The notes under the pieces were generated by a model. That model was given only the letters and a program-made list of their open reading frames with translations, was not told the DNA's origin and ran no database searches. This document shows positions 1 to 9,911 of a stretch of 64,000 nucleotides of DNA, one piece after another. Within the stretch, counting starts at the first letter, position 1, and each line of letters starts with the position of its first letter. Both the position numbers and the translations under genes were made by a program. The DNA comes from JBGTBD01 sp041749475 (lineage in GTDB: Bacteria > Pseudomonadota > Alphaproteobacteria > Rickettsiales > UBA998). The stretch lies in contig JBGTBD010000003.1 of assembly GCA_041749475.1 (NCBI GenBank), positions 1 through 64,000 on the forward strand, written 5' to 3'.

Positions 1-149
1 TCGTAACGGTGAGTTTGATTATGTTGCGTGACGGAAAAAGCATAGATGGCGGAAAATTTACCAGTGATAAAAATGGTATTTTGGACATTGAGCTTTCCGA
101 GAGCGTAGTAAGCCCTGTACAGATAACGCTTGAAGAAGTGACCGAGTAG
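1..149 (+). CDS. C-terminal end of a gene upstream of pelB (partial)
   Basis: An open frame enters from the left edge (codons in phase with base 3) and ends at a TAG at 147-149, only 5 bases before the pelB start. About 48 residues are visible. They alternate hydrophobic and polar residues, as a beta-sandwich would, and end in a Glu-rich tail. The position directly before pelB suggests the end of pelA, the periplasmic deacetylase/hydrolase of the Pel operon. The visible residues carry no motif that proves this, and a pelC-like or unrelated gene is also possible. Confidence 0.55.
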   Translation, partial: VTVSLIMLRDGKSIDGGKFTSDKNGILDIELSESVVSPVQITLEEVTE

Positions 150-154
150 TAAAT

Positions 155-3100
155 ATGTCAAAAAAACTTTATGCATTGGTTGGGTTGTTAGTGGTGATCG
201 GTGTGGCGGTAAGCCTCATGCTGATTCCCGATACCAAGGAACTTGCGCTCATCGAGTATAAGGACAAGATTTACGACAAGGATAAAGACGCGTATTCCGC
301 GAAGGATAAGTACATCGAGCAGTTGCAGCAGGGGAACCTGTCGATCGACGTGGTCAGCGCACTGGTGGATATTTATCTGCAGGAAGGGAACGTTAATGAG
401 GCGATCAACGTCCTTGAAGCGTATCTCGCGAAGAATCCGAATGACGTTCAGGCCCGTCAGAAACTGGGGACGCTCTATCAATACGCCCAGCGCCCGGATG
501 ATTACCTGCGCAACCTCGAAGAGATTAACAAGCTGACTTCCAATAAGGATACGCTGCGCGCACTCTCCGACATCTATCACTTCAACCAGCAATACGATAA
601 GCAGACCGACGCGCTGCAATCCCTGCTGAAGAACAAAGACAAAATATCGCCTGAGAAATATACCGAACTGGCTAACCTGTTGGCGACGGACAAGAAACCG
701 CAAGATGCGATCATCGCTCTGCGGGCGTTACAGAAAGATTATCCCGATTATTTCTCGTTCGAGGATATGCAGTTGCTCGTCAGCCTGTTGATGGATGTGG
801 GTGACCAGAATGGCGCGTATCTCGAAGCGGTGAACTGGCGCGACACCAAGCAGAAACCGCTGGAAGTGGCGCGTCTGGTAAATGTGCTGCATTTCCGCGG
901 AGCACCGCAACTGGCGCAGAAGCTGATCGACCCGTATCAACAGGAACTTTCCAAATATCCGCCACTGCTCATCGAGCAGGTGCTGCTGGACATCACCTTC
1001 GGCAAGGAAGATGAAGCCTATGCCATGATGAAAGATCTTTATTCCAAGGACCAGTTGCCGCTGGAGCTGACCGATAGTTTCCTGATGATCGCGCTGAAGA
1101 AGAACGACGATGCAATGGTGAAGGAACTGAGCGCGCTGATTACGCCCGCCAATACCAGTGAATCCGAAGCGATTGCTCTGACCGAGCTGGCCGTGGCCAC
1201 CCGTCGTACGGAATTGCTCCAGTTGATCAACGAGAAGCTGGGGACGCCTGATTACCTCAACACCTATCCGTTGTTCGGCATCGTGCTGTCGCTTGCCAAC
1301 CAGACGGCGGATGCGGACGACAAGATTGCGGCGTACGTTGCCCAAGGCAATGTTGGTGAGCAGCAACAGCTCGTCATCGCCCGCAATTGTGCGCGTGCCG
1401 GGAAAGCCACCTGCGCCAACAAGTTCCTCGACGAGTTGAAAAAAGCGCCGGAAATGACCAACCAGCGACTGGCCGCTATCGGCAGCATCTATCTGGAAAT
1501 GAAGCAGTATGAGGACGGCTACGTCTTTCTTGAACAGCACCTGAAAGAAGAGGGTGACGCAGAGGTCGAGAAGATCTGGGCGCGTCTTGCCGCCGGCGCA
1601 GGGCATTCCGAGCAAGTGAAGGAATGGGTCGCGGCGCATGAGAATTACCTCGACCGTCAGTTGATGAACGATCTGTACTTCCTCGCCGCCGATAACCGTC
1701 AGGACGCGCTGGCGCTCGATATGGCGAAGATGCTGCAGCAACGCGAGGACAGCGCACAGACGCGTGAATATCTCGCCAATGCGTATATCCGCACCGGGCA
1801 ATATCACGAAGCGATCGACCTGCTCAGCAAGGACGGGAATCTCTCCGGCCCTGCGGTCGACACCGTGTTCGCGGCGCTCACCGCACAGGCGAAGCGTGAT
1901 CCGAAATATAAGGCCGACCTCGCGCAATTCGCGCGTGAGCAGTTGGAATCCAATACGCTCGATAGCCGCCGTAAGATGGGAATGCTCTATGCGCTCATCG
2001 ATATGGGACGGTTCGACGTCGCCGGGCCGTACATCAAGCGTCTTGCGTTGACGCAAGGGGGGCAGTGGGCGTCGCTCTATGCCGAGAATCTCGACAAACA
2101 GGGGAAGTATGAAGAGGCGCGCCAATTCTGGCTGCTCGTCGCCAACCAGAAAAATACCCGTCCTGAAACCAAGCGTAACATCGCCTTCACGTTACTGGAG
2201 CGCGGCTACCGGGACGACGCACTTGCGCTGTTCGGTGAGTTGGCGGAGAACCAAGGTCCGACCGGCCCGGATGTCCGTCAGTTGATCTATCTCTGGGGAC
2301 CGCGGGTGGATGATTCCCAGGCGAACTGGCTGTATAACCGTTCGGCAACGGCGGCTTCCGAACAGGAAAAGAACGAATGGCTGAAACTCATCGCTGATTA
2401 CACGGGGGATGATGCTGTGGTGCAAATCGCCGAGAGCAAGCCGGAATCGCTGCAACAGGCCGATATGCTGACCCGCTATCTCGCGGTGAAAAGCGCATCG
2501 GGCGATAACGCGACCATCGCTGCGACGTTCGCGCCTATCGTGGAAAATAGCAATGATCCAAACCTGCTGCGTCAGGTAGCGCGCTACACGCGTGATACCG
2601 GGAATAGCGAGCTTTCCATCCGTGCGTATAACAAGCTGCGTACGCTTGAGCCGCAGGATGAGGAATCCTTGCGTGAAGTAGGTATCATCGCCCAGAACAA
2701 CGCGGATTATTCCGAGGCGAAGACTTATCTCGGCAATTACCTGCAAGCGCGACAGAACTCCAGCAAACCTGACCCGGATGCGTACAAGGCGTACTTCACC
2801 TATGCGGAGTTGATGCGCCGGGAAAAAGAGACCGAAGAATCGCGCAAGTATTATAAAGCGACCATCGACCTCATCAACGCCGAGAACGTGCGTACGGCGG
2901 ATATGGAATCCAAGTATGCGCAGAGCCTCGTCGGTATGGGCCAGAAAAAGCAAGGCTACGCAAGCTTCCAGCAGGCGATGACGAAGCATCCGGCGGATGA
3001 TATTCTCCGCGCGGATTACGCCAGCACGCTGATCGAGAACAAGGATTATAAAACGGCGTGGAAAGTCACCGAGCGTCCTACTGGCACGATTTCGGAAGCG

Positions 3101-4534
3101 GCGTTGCAACAGCCGATGCAGCTTTCCCAAGGTGATTATCGTGGCTATAAGCTGAATAATGACCGCACGGAATTGTTGCTGGTGTTCGATCCCGCATTGA
3201 CTGGCCAGTCGCGTATCAAGCCTGAGCAATCCGTCAATTACGATTGGGTGAATTTTGTCACCGAAGGCTATGACCGGACGCTTGTTTCCGCGAAGCCGGG
3301 CTATAAAATGGAAATCGTCCGTGGGGACGGTAATAACGTCATCATCGTGCCGCAGAAGGAAGTGGCTGATGCCAGCAAGTCCCTCGAAGCACAGACGCAT
3401 CTGCGCTATGAACTCCTCCGCGCCCGTATCGAATTGGAGACGGGTGACCAGAATTTGGCTGTAGAACGCCTCCAAAAATTGTCAGAGAAATATCCGAACG
3501 ACGCGCAATTGATGGGCTTTACCGCCAACGCCGAGAACTTCTCCGGTCGCTGGCCGCGTGCACTGAAACTGCTGCGTCAGGCAGAGGCCATCCAACCGCA
3601 GAACGAGGATATCGCCATCCTCAAGCGCGATATCGAGATGCTTCATGCCGAGCATGTGAAGCTGGACCATGAATGGCGCATGCTGGGTGATAATAACGAA
3701 CAGATTACCACGCTGGAAGCCATCAAGAGCATTTCCGACGGGTGGGATGTCGGCGCTGTCGTGATGAACGATTTCGTGGATAGTGATAACGTGCGCCGCG
3801 CAGATGGCCGTATCGGTGAATTCAGCGAAGACCGCCAGCAAGGCGAACTTTTCGCTACCTATACGCAGGATAACGGCACGCAGTATAAAGGCTCCGTCTT
3901 CGCCAATAACGATACGCTGGGTCTCGGTGGCTACGTCACCTTCATCACCGACCTCGGCCAGACCATCGTCGGTGCGGAATATCACCGCCCGTATTGGGAA
4001 TTCGTCGAAGGGGTGCTGGATGATGCGACGCGCGACCGTATCGGCGTAAATCACACGGCTCGCCTCAGCGAGAAGCTAACTGTCAGCGGTGGCACAGGCG
4101 TGAATCGGTATAACGTCGATATCGAAGACGATGTCGCCAGCTCCGTCGGTGTGAACGTCAACGTGGCGTACCAGATTCAGGAAGAGCCGACGATGGCCAT
4201 CGTCTACGGATTCGACGGGGAATATGATTCTTCGCATGAAACCAAGGTGGATGCGGCTGGCGTCAGCTACCGTCCGTTCCCGTTCCGTACGCGAGAAATC
4301 CACTCGCTCGGCCTCGCCGGGACATATGAATTCAGCCGCGAAACGCGCGCCGAATACCTCGTCGGCTACTCCTATGACCGCTTCGGCGGTAATGGGCCGG
4401 TCGGTGAATTGCGCGTGACGCATGACATTAACGAAGACCTGCAAGCGCAGGGACGGGCTTACTACGGACTGGGCGCGGGTAATACCGATGACGACCTGGC
4501 ACGGGTCGGCGCGTATATCATGTATCGATACTAG
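155..4534 (+). CDS. pelB: PelB-like outer-membrane Pel export protein (TPR + beta-barrel)
   Basis: The 1459-residue product has an N-terminal membrane anchor (about residues 5-24). A very long helical region of TPR-type repeats follows (about 40-1170, with recurrent A/Y/G spacing and P-N-D turn motifs). The last 260 residues alternate like a transmembrane beta-barrel and end in an aromatic residue. This is the architecture of PelB, which guides Pel polysaccharide through the periplasm and out through the outer membrane. It is longer than the Pseudomonas protein (about 1190 residues), mostly in the TPR part. It begins 5 bases after the preceding stop and is followed 31 bases later by pelD, so it sits inside the operon. 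Large open frames on the opposite strand here are codon-bias shadows. Confidence 0.85.
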   Translation: MSKKLYALVGLLVVIGVAVSLMLIPDTKELALIEYKDKIYDKDKDAYSAKDKYIEQLQQGNLSIDVVSALVDIYLQEGNVNEAINVLEAYLAKNPNDVQARQKLGTLYQYAQRPDDYLRNLEEINKLTSNKDTLRALSDIYHFNQQYDKQTDALQSLLKNKDKISPEKYTELANLLATDKKPQDAIIALRALQKDYPDYFSFEDMQLLVSLLMDVGDQNGAYLEAVNWRDTKQKPLEVARLVNVLHFRGAPQLAQKLIDPYQQELSKYPPLLIEQVLLDITFGKEDEAYAMMKDLYSKDQLPLELTDSFLMIALKKNDDAMVKELSALITPANTSESEAIALTELAVATRRTELLQLINEKLGTPDYLNTYPLFGIVLSLANQTADADDKIAAYVAQGNVGEQQQLVIARNCARAGKATCANKFLDELKKAPEMTNQRLAAIGSIYLEMKQYEDGYVFLEQHLKEEGDAEVEKIWARLAAGAGHSEQVKEWVAAHENYLDRQLMNDLYFLAADNRQDALALDMAKMLQQREDSAQTREYLANAYIRTGQYHEAIDLLSKDGNLSGPAVDTVFAALTAQAKRDPKYKADLAQFAREQLESNTLDSRRKMGMLYALIDMGRFDVAGPYIKRLALTQGGQWASLYAENLDKQGKYEEARQFWLLVANQKNTRPETKRNIAFTLLERGYRDDALALFGELAENQGPTGPDVRQLIYLWGPRVDDSQANWLYNRSATAASEQEKNEWLKLIADYTGDDAVVQIAESKPESLQQADMLTRYLAVKSASGDNATIAATFAPIVENSNDPNLLRQVARYTRDTGNSELSIRAYNKLRTLEPQDEESLREVGIIAQNNADYSEAKTYLGNYLQARQNSSKPDPDAYKAYFTYAELMRREKETEESRKYYKATIDLINAENVRTADMESKYAQSLVGMGQKKQGYASFQQAMTKHPADDILRADYASTLIENKDYKTAWKVTERPTGTISEAALQQPMQLSQGDYRGYKLNNDRTELLLVFDPALTGQSRIKPEQSVNYDWVNFVTEGYDRTLVSAKPGYKMEIVRGDGNNVIIVPQKEVADASKSLEAQTHLRYELLRARIELETGDQNLAVERLQKLSEKYPNDAQLMGFTANAENFSGRWPRALKLLRQAEAIQPQNEDIAILKRDIEMLHAEHVKLDHEWRMLGDNNEQITTLEAIKSISDGWDVGAVVMNDFVDSDNVRRADGRIGEFSEDRQQGELFATYTQDNGTQYKGSVFANNDTLGLGGYVTFITDLGQTIVGAEYHRPYWEFVEGVLDDATRDRIGVNHTARLSEKLTVSGGTGVNRYNVDIEDDVASSVGVNVNVAYQIQEEPTMAIVYGFDGEYDSSHETKVDAAGVSYRPFPFRTREIHSLGLAGTYEFSRETRAEYLVGYSYDRFGGNGPVGELRVTHDINEDLQAQGRAYYGLGAGNTDDDLARVGAYIMYRY

Positions 4535-4565
4535 AGAATTTGTTCACACATAAGGATTTGTGATT

Positions 4566-5915
4566 ATGGAAAAGCATACGGTAATGGAAAAACACACGAC
4601 GATCATGGGGTTCCGGGTTTCCGCCCTCATTGAGATGTTCATCTTCTTCGTCGTCCTGCTGGCGATCGATGTATTCTGGGGTGACCAGAATCGGTTCGCG
4701 GACAACCAGTTGCACCCGTGCTGGATCATCATCCTTGCGATGTCTGTCGTCTACGGTACGGCGGAAGGATTGCTGGCGGTGCTGGTTTCCATCGTCTTCC
4801 TGCTGCTCGGCAATATGCCTGAGCAAAGCTTTGACCAGGATACGTATGCCTATCTTTACACGGTGAGCAAACTGCCGATCATCTGGATTATCGTGGCACT
4901 CTTCATCGGCGAATGGGTGCGTCGCAAACAGATCATCGTCCGTTCGCAACTACTCAAAGAACTGGCCATCGCGCATGACCGCGAAGAGAAGATCGTCGAT
5001 TCCTATGAAGATGTGAAAGAACATAAGCAGCGTCTTGAACTGCGCATCGCCGGACAATTGCGCTCGACCGTGGATACGTACCGCGCGGCGAAAGCCATTG
5101 AGAAGCTTGACCCGCAGGACGTCCTCAGTGGCGTACGTGAGTTGGTGAAAGCCGTCCTCAACCCTGAGAAATTCTCCATCTTCCTGCGTGATAACGGCAG
5201 CATCAGCACCACCATCATCTCCGGCTGGGCTGCGAATGACGAGTATAGCCGTAGCTTTGACGGCGGTTCGTCCCTGTTCCGCCGCGTGGTGGGGGAAAAA
5301 GAATTGCTCTGCGCCGTGAATGAAGACCAGGAGCAGGCGCTCTTCGGTGAAGGTGTCATCGCCGGGCCGCTCGTCAATGTGGATTCTGGAGAAGTCATCG
5401 GGATGCTGAAGATTGAGAAGATGCCGTTCTCGGAACTCAATCTCACCACCATCGAGACGTTCCGTGCCATCTGTGAATGGGTAGCGCTCGCTTTCGTCAA
5501 CGCCGATAAATATCAGGCGATGAAGTCCGACAGTGTCGTCAATCCTGACCATAATCTGATGACGGCCGGGTATTTCAAGCGTCACATGGACTACATCAGC
5601 GCGCTTGCGAAACGTCTGAATTTCGACGTGTCGATGATCGTCGTGAAACTGCTCGACGCCGATAAGCTCGACCCCACCTCGCGCGCGAAAGTGGCGAAGC
5701 AGCTCAGCACCATCGTCGATAGCGTCCTGCGTTCGGTCGATCTGGCGTTCGACTATCAGGAAGGCGTGGGCGAGTTCTCCATCGTCCTGCCCGCTACCAA
5801 CAAAAAAGGCGCGAAGATCGTGCAGGAGAAGATCGAGAAAGGTCTTGCTTCCAAAGCACGCTGGCTCTCCAATTCCAGCTTCGCGTTCACCGTTCATTCC
5901 ATCCACGAGAAGTAA
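4566..5915 (+). CDS. pelD: PelD, inner-membrane c-di-GMP receptor of Pel synthesis
   Basis: The 449-residue protein starts with about four membrane segments (roughly residues 15-110). A short helical linker, a GAF domain (about 150-300) and a degenerate GGDEF domain follow. The GGDEF active-site signature is replaced by GVGEF, so diguanylate cyclase activity is not expected. An RxxD motif (R389-S-V-D392, codons near 5730) sits where PelD proteins bind cyclic-di-GMP, so control of polymer synthesis by c-di-GMP is likely. The ATG at 4566 is preferred over a GTG at 4560 because AAGGA at 4552-4556 is then correctly spaced. Length matches the Pseudomonas protein (455). Confidence 0.88.
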   Translation: MEKHTVMEKHTTIMGFRVSALIEMFIFFVVLLAIDVFWGDQNRFADNQLHPCWIIILAMSVVYGTAEGLLAVLVSIVFLLLGNMPEQSFDQDTYAYLYTVSKLPIIWIIVALFIGEWVRRKQIIVRSQLLKELAIAHDREEKIVDSYEDVKEHKQRLELRIAGQLRSTVDTYRAAKAIEKLDPQDVLSGVRELVKAVLNPEKFSIFLRDNGSISTTIISGWAANDEYSRSFDGGSSLFRRVVGEKELLCAVNEDQEQALFGEGVIAGPLVNVDSGEVIGMLKIEKMPFSELNLTTIETFRAICEWVALAFVNADKYQAMKSDSVVNPDHNLMTAGYFKRHMDYISALAKRLNFDVSMIVVKLLDADKLDPTSRAKVAKQLSTIVDSVLRSVDLAFDYQEGVGEFSIVLPATNKKGAKIVQEKIEKGLASKARWLSNSSFAFTVHSIHEK

Positions 5916-5921
5916 GCCATC

Positions 5922-7040
5922 ATGATCCGCAGCGCTACCCTCGATCAGTACCTCAAAGCACCTGACATCCATGAAGAAAAACGCGCCGGACATATCGGCG
6001 CGGGTCTGGCGCTCGTCGCGTCCTTCATCGCGACGGTACTGCACGCCATCAATACCTACCTGATGTTCTGGGAACCTGGCTTCCCGGCCATCGTCTGCGT
6101 GCTGTTGCATGTGGTGATCTCGGGCATCATTCTGCTGATGGCGACCGCCTTGCATAAAATGGGACGCGATGCGCGCTTCATGCTGCAGCTTGGTATCGTC
6201 TGTATGGCACTTGGCATCTATGGCGCGGGGGGGACGTTCTTCTCCATCCTGATGCATTTCTGGCATACGCGCATTTCTCATACCTTCGCGGAATGGTTCG
6301 CGACCATTTTCCCGGTGCAGATTCGTACCAAGCCGGAAGTGGTTTATGAGGACATCATCTACGGGCGGGACCAGAACCCGAAAAATTACTCTGTCATCCC
6401 TTTCCTCGACGTGATGAGCATCGGCTCGGAAACACAAAAGCGCCGCGCCATCAGCCGCATGACGGAATATTTCGAACCACAATTCGCGCCCGCCTATCAC
6501 AAGGCGCTGCATGACCCCAGCAATGCGATCCGCGTTCAGGCGGCCACGGCGGTCTCCAAGATCGAGAACCAGTTCCTTGAAGAGTCGTTGATGATTGCCG
6601 GGCTTATTAAAAAACATCCGAAAGATGCCGTATTGCGCCTTGCGTATGCCGAGCATTACGATGATTACGCCTTCACCGGAATTCTCGATGAGGAGCGTGA
6701 GCAAAGCAATCGCCAGAAAGCGCTTGAGAATTATCGCCTCTATCTCGACGCGAAGCCGGGTGACCTCCACGCGCGGGTGAAGCTGGGTCGTTTGTTGCTT
6801 CGTATGGGGCAATATTCGGAAGCGGCGGACTGGTTCCGCCAGTGCATCGATGGTGGGTATCAATCCGATGCGCTGATCATCTGGTATGTGGAAGCCTTAT
6901 ATAATTCTGGCAAATTCTCGGAGTTGCGTAAACAGGCGCGCCTGTTCCAGGTGACGGCCCAGCAGTATCAGGAGACCAACCCGGAACTGGTCGAGAGCAT
7001 TCGTTTTTGGGCGGACAACGCCGTCGTGAAGGAGGCATAA
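5922..7040 (+). CDS. pelE: PelE, membrane-anchored TPR protein of Pel synthesis
   Basis: The 372-residue product has two or three hydrophobic segments near the N-terminus (about residues 28-110). A soluble region follows, with a HEAT-like stretch (about 160-215) and TPR repeats toward the C-terminus (about 235-350). This matches PelE, an inner-membrane scaffold of the Pel synthase complex with PelD, PelF and PelG. It starts 6 bases after the pelD stop. Its last codons carry the strong ribosome-binding site AAGGAGG for pelF, so expression is coupled. Identity rests on operon position and topology more than on a motif. Confidence 0.82.
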   Translation: MIRSATLDQYLKAPDIHEEKRAGHIGAGLALVASFIATVLHAINTYLMFWEPGFPAIVCVLLHVVISGIILLMATALHKMGRDARFMLQLGIVCMALGIYGAGGTFFSILMHFWHTRISHTFAEWFATIFPVQIRTKPEVVYEDIIYGRDQNPKNYSVIPFLDVMSIGSETQKRRAISRMTEYFEPQFAPAYHKALHDPSNAIRVQAATAVSKIENQFLEESLMIAGLIKKHPKDAVLRLAYAEHYDDYAFTGILDEEREQSNRQKALENYRLYLDAKPGDLHARVKLGRLLLRMGQYSEAADWFRQCIDGGYQSDALIIWYVEALYNSGKFSELRKQARLFQVTAQQYQETNPELVESIRFWADNAVVKEA

Positions 7041-7041
7041 C

Positions 7042-8499
7042 ATGAGCAAAATGGCCGATGTTTGCCTGATTCTCGAAGGAACCTACCCCTACGTCACCGG
7101 CGGGGTTTCCACCTGGACGCATGAGTTGATCCAGCGTCAGAACCATCTCACCTTCCATCTCGTGACGATCCTGCCGCGAGATGGGGAGTTCGAGAAAAAA
7201 TATACTCTGCCTGCCAACGTGATCGGGCATACCGATATCCGTCTGCAACGCCTGCCGTCACGCGTGATGGCCGCTCGTTCGCTGGATGGTTTGGAGGCGT
7301 CGCTCAACAACATCACCGTCGGTACGGCGGAACTGCGCGATATGGAGCATGTGATCCGTACGCTGAAGATGTTCCGTGGCCGTCCGGGTGAAGATGAATT
7401 ACTGAATAGTGAAGAAGCGTGGAACTTGCTTATCGATATGTACGAAAAGCATTTCGCTGAGAATTCCTTCCTTGATTATTTCTGGTCGTGGCGGTCGATG
7501 ATGGGGTCGCTCTATTCCATCCTGCTGGCCGATATTCCAGATGCACGCGTCTATCATGCGCTCAGCACCGGGTACGCAGGGCTGTTCGCCTCCCGCGCCA
7601 AGCTAGAAAAACAGAAGCCGGTCATCGTCACCGAGCACGGAATCTATACTAACGAACGCCGTATCGAAGTGGCGCAGGCCGAGTGGCTGGCGGAGGATTT
7701 CTCCCGTGCGCTGACCATCGACATTACGCACCGTTCGCTTCGTGACTTCTGGATCGATACGTTCACCAACTATTCCCGCATGTGCTACGAGGCGGCGGAT
7801 AAGATCATTACGCTGTTCGAAGGTAACCAATTGGCGCAGGTCGCTGACGGGGCCGACCGGGGGAAGATGGAAGTGATCGCTAACGGAATTGACGTTGCGC
7901 GCTTTGCCGCCGTGACGCGCACGGCGAAATCGCGCCCGGCGATTGCGCTCATCGGTCGCGTCGTGCCCATTAAGGACGTGAAATCCTACATCCGTGCCTG
8001 TGCGATGCTGCGGGCGCATATTCCTGACCTGAAGGCCTATATCATCGGCCCGTCGGAAGAGGATGACACATATGAACGCGAATGCCGCGAGATGGTCGAT
8101 TTCCTTGGGCTTGGCGATACTATCGAGTTCACGGGACAAGTGACGGTCGATGATTATCTCGGCCAGATCGACGTACTGGTGATGAGCAGTATCTCCGAAG
8201 CACAGCCGCTGGTGATCCTCGAAGCCGCCGCTGCGGGTATCCCGTGCGTGGCGACCAACGTGGGCGCATGTTCGGAAATGATCCTTGGCCGTGAGGACGA
8301 AGATCCTTCCCTGAGCCGTGGCGGGGCCATCGTTCCGTTGTCGAATCCGCTGGCGATTGCCGAGGCTGTCTATGAATTGCTGACTGACCGGGAGCTCTAT
8401 GAGTCCTGCTCGCAAGCGGCGAAAGCGCGGGTGTCGACCTATTATACCAAAGACCAACAATATTCAGCGTATAAAGCGCTGTATGCAACATCGATGTAG
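7042..8499 (+). CDS. pelF: PelF, cytosolic GT4 glycosyltransferase (Pel polymerase subunit)
   Basis: This 485-residue GT-B enzyme is the probable polymerising glycosyltransferase of Pel, using UDP-activated sugars at the inner membrane. The N-terminal domain has the GGVSTWTHELI loop (about residues 17-27) typical of PelF. The C-terminal domain carries the retaining GT4 signature E-x7-E (E386 and E394 in a SEAQPLVILE context). There are no membrane segments. It begins one base after pelE, with AAGGAGG just upstream. Length is close to the Pseudomonas enzyme (507). Confidence 0.93.
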   Translation: MSKMADVCLILEGTYPYVTGGVSTWTHELIQRQNHLTFHLVTILPRDGEFEKKYTLPANVIGHTDIRLQRLPSRVMAARSLDGLEASLNNITVGTAELRDMEHVIRTLKMFRGRPGEDELLNSEEAWNLLIDMYEKHFAENSFLDYFWSWRSMMGSLYSILLADIPDARVYHALSTGYAGLFASRAKLEKQKPVIVTEHGIYTNERRIEVAQAEWLAEDFSRALTIDITHRSLRDFWIDTFTNYSRMCYEAADKIITLFEGNQLAQVADGADRGKMEVIANGIDVARFAAVTRTAKSRPAIALIGRVVPIKDVKSYIRACAMLRAHIPDLKAYIIGPSEEDDTYERECREMVDFLGLGDTIEFTGQVTVDDYLGQIDVLVMSSISEAQPLVILEAAAAGIPCVATNVGACSEMILGREDEDPSLSRGGAIVPLSNPLAIAEAVYELLTDRELYESCSQAAKARVSTYYTKDQQYSAYKALYATSM

Positions 8500-8511
8500 G
8501 GAATGTAAGTC

Positions 8512-9906
8512 ATGGCGGGTATTGGATTTGTACTGAAACGGCTGGCTTCCAAGGATGATCTCCTGGGGACGCTCCGCGCATTTTCCCATGCGGCGATGGC
8601 ATCCACCGGGCCATGGCTTTTTACCGTTATCGCGCTTGCCGGGATTACAGCCGTCTTCACGCAAGGCGATCCGACCGATTTGAACGCTGACTGGGGGCCG
8701 GTCAATTTCCGCGTCGTGGTCATCTATAACTTCGCATTCTCGCTCGTCCTCTCCGCGCCCGTCTTCATGGTGGTGACGCGTTACCTTGCGGATGCCATCC
8801 ACCGTCATAACGTGACGACGACGCCGAGCGTGATGCTCGGCAGTCTTATCCTGCTGTTCATGATCCAGTTGCCGTTCGTGGGGTATTTCTATCTTTATTA
8901 CGTTGATTTCACGTTAGCGATGCGCCTTTCTGCCGTGGCCAACGTGTTCCTGATTACCTCCGTCTGGTTGCTTGGCGTGTTCATGACGGCGTTGAAAGAC
9001 TATAACGCGGTGACGCGGGCGTTCGGATTCGGGATGGTGATCGCCATCCTCGGCGCGCAGATATTCAAGGATGATTTCAACGATGTGGGGATGCTCAACG
9101 GCTTCAATATCGGCCTTGCGTTCATCGTCTTCTCGCTCGTCTCCAAGATTTTCGCGGAATATAACTACCGCCTCGAAAGCCCGTTCGCGATGATGCCTTA
9201 TTTCCGCCGTTACTGGGAACTGGCTGTTGGCGGGATGTTCTATAACGCCGCTATCTGGGTCGATAAATGGATCATGTGGTTTGCGCCGGAAGCGATTGAG
9301 CTGCCGAGCAAGATGGTGATGTATCCCGATTATGATTCCGCGACGTTTCTTGCGTACCTCACTATCGTGCCGTCGCTCGCGCTGTTCATCTTCACGGTCG
9401 AGACCAACTTTTTCGAGCGCTATCAGCGGTATTTCGAGGATATCCTCGGCCATAAGCCACTCGCGAAAATCCGTGAGAGCCGTACTGCCATCATCGATAG
9501 TATCCTCGATAGCGGGCGTAACCTGATCCTCATCCAGGGCGTCATCTGCTTCCTTGCGGTCATTCTTGCCGCGCAGATCGTCGAAGCGTTGAACCTTGTA
9601 TACTCCGAGATCGGGATGTTCCGCTTAGCGGCGCTGGGGGCGTTCTTCCACGTGCTGCTGCTCTTCGAGTTCATCATCCTGTCCTATTTCGACAGCCGCC
9701 GCCGGGTGATGTATCTGCAGATCGGGTATTTCGTGTTGAACGTGGTTCTGACCATCTGGAGCATGAATAAAGGGTTCCCCTATTATGGGTATGGATATTT
9801 CCTTGCATCCATGCTCACGTTCTTGTTAACATCGGTGGTGCTGTTCAGCTATATCCGTAAGCTGAACTACCATTCGTTCGTCAGTAGTAACAACGCCTTG
9901 AGATAA
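8512..9906 (+). CDS. pelG: PelG, polytopic membrane transporter of Pel
   Basis: The 464-residue, very hydrophobic protein has about twelve predicted membrane helices. It starts with the PelG-typical GIGFVLKRLASKDDLLGTLRAF-type cytosolic segment (described, not fully quoted). It belongs to the polysaccharide transporter/MATE-like fold and should move the polymer made by PelF across the inner membrane together with PelD and PelE. It lies 12 bases after pelF, with a GGGAATG-type ribosome site. Length agrees with the family (about 456). Confidence 0.9.
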   Translation: MAGIGFVLKRLASKDDLLGTLRAFSHAAMASTGPWLFTVIALAGITAVFTQGDPTDLNADWGPVNFRVVVIYNFAFSLVLSAPVFMVVTRYLADAIHRHNVTTTPSVMLGSLILLFMIQLPFVGYFYLYYVDFTLAMRLSAVANVFLITSVWLLGVFMTALKDYNAVTRAFGFGMVIAILGAQIFKDDFNDVGMLNGFNIGLAFIVFSLVSKIFAEYNYRLESPFAMMPYFRRYWELAVGGMFYNAAIWVDKWIMWFAPEAIELPSKMVMYPDYDSATFLAYLTIVPSLALFIFTVETNFFERYQRYFEDILGHKPLAKIRESRTAIIDSILDSGRNLILIQGVICFLAVILAAQIVEALNLVYSEIGMFRLAALGAFFHVLLLFEFIILSYFDSRRRVMYLQIGYFVLNVVLTIWSMNKGFPYYGYGYFLASMLTFLLTSVVLFSYIRKLNYHSFVSSNNALR

Positions 9907-9911
9907 ATTCT

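Noticed and set aside
728..2125. 465-codon minus-strand frame inside pelB
   Set aside because: Shadow of the TPR region, with no motif and no ribosome site.
4950..6863. 637-codon open frame on the minus strand opposite pelD and pelE
   Set aside because: It is antisense to two recognisable pel genes, has low-complexity composition and no domain; it reflects codon bias.
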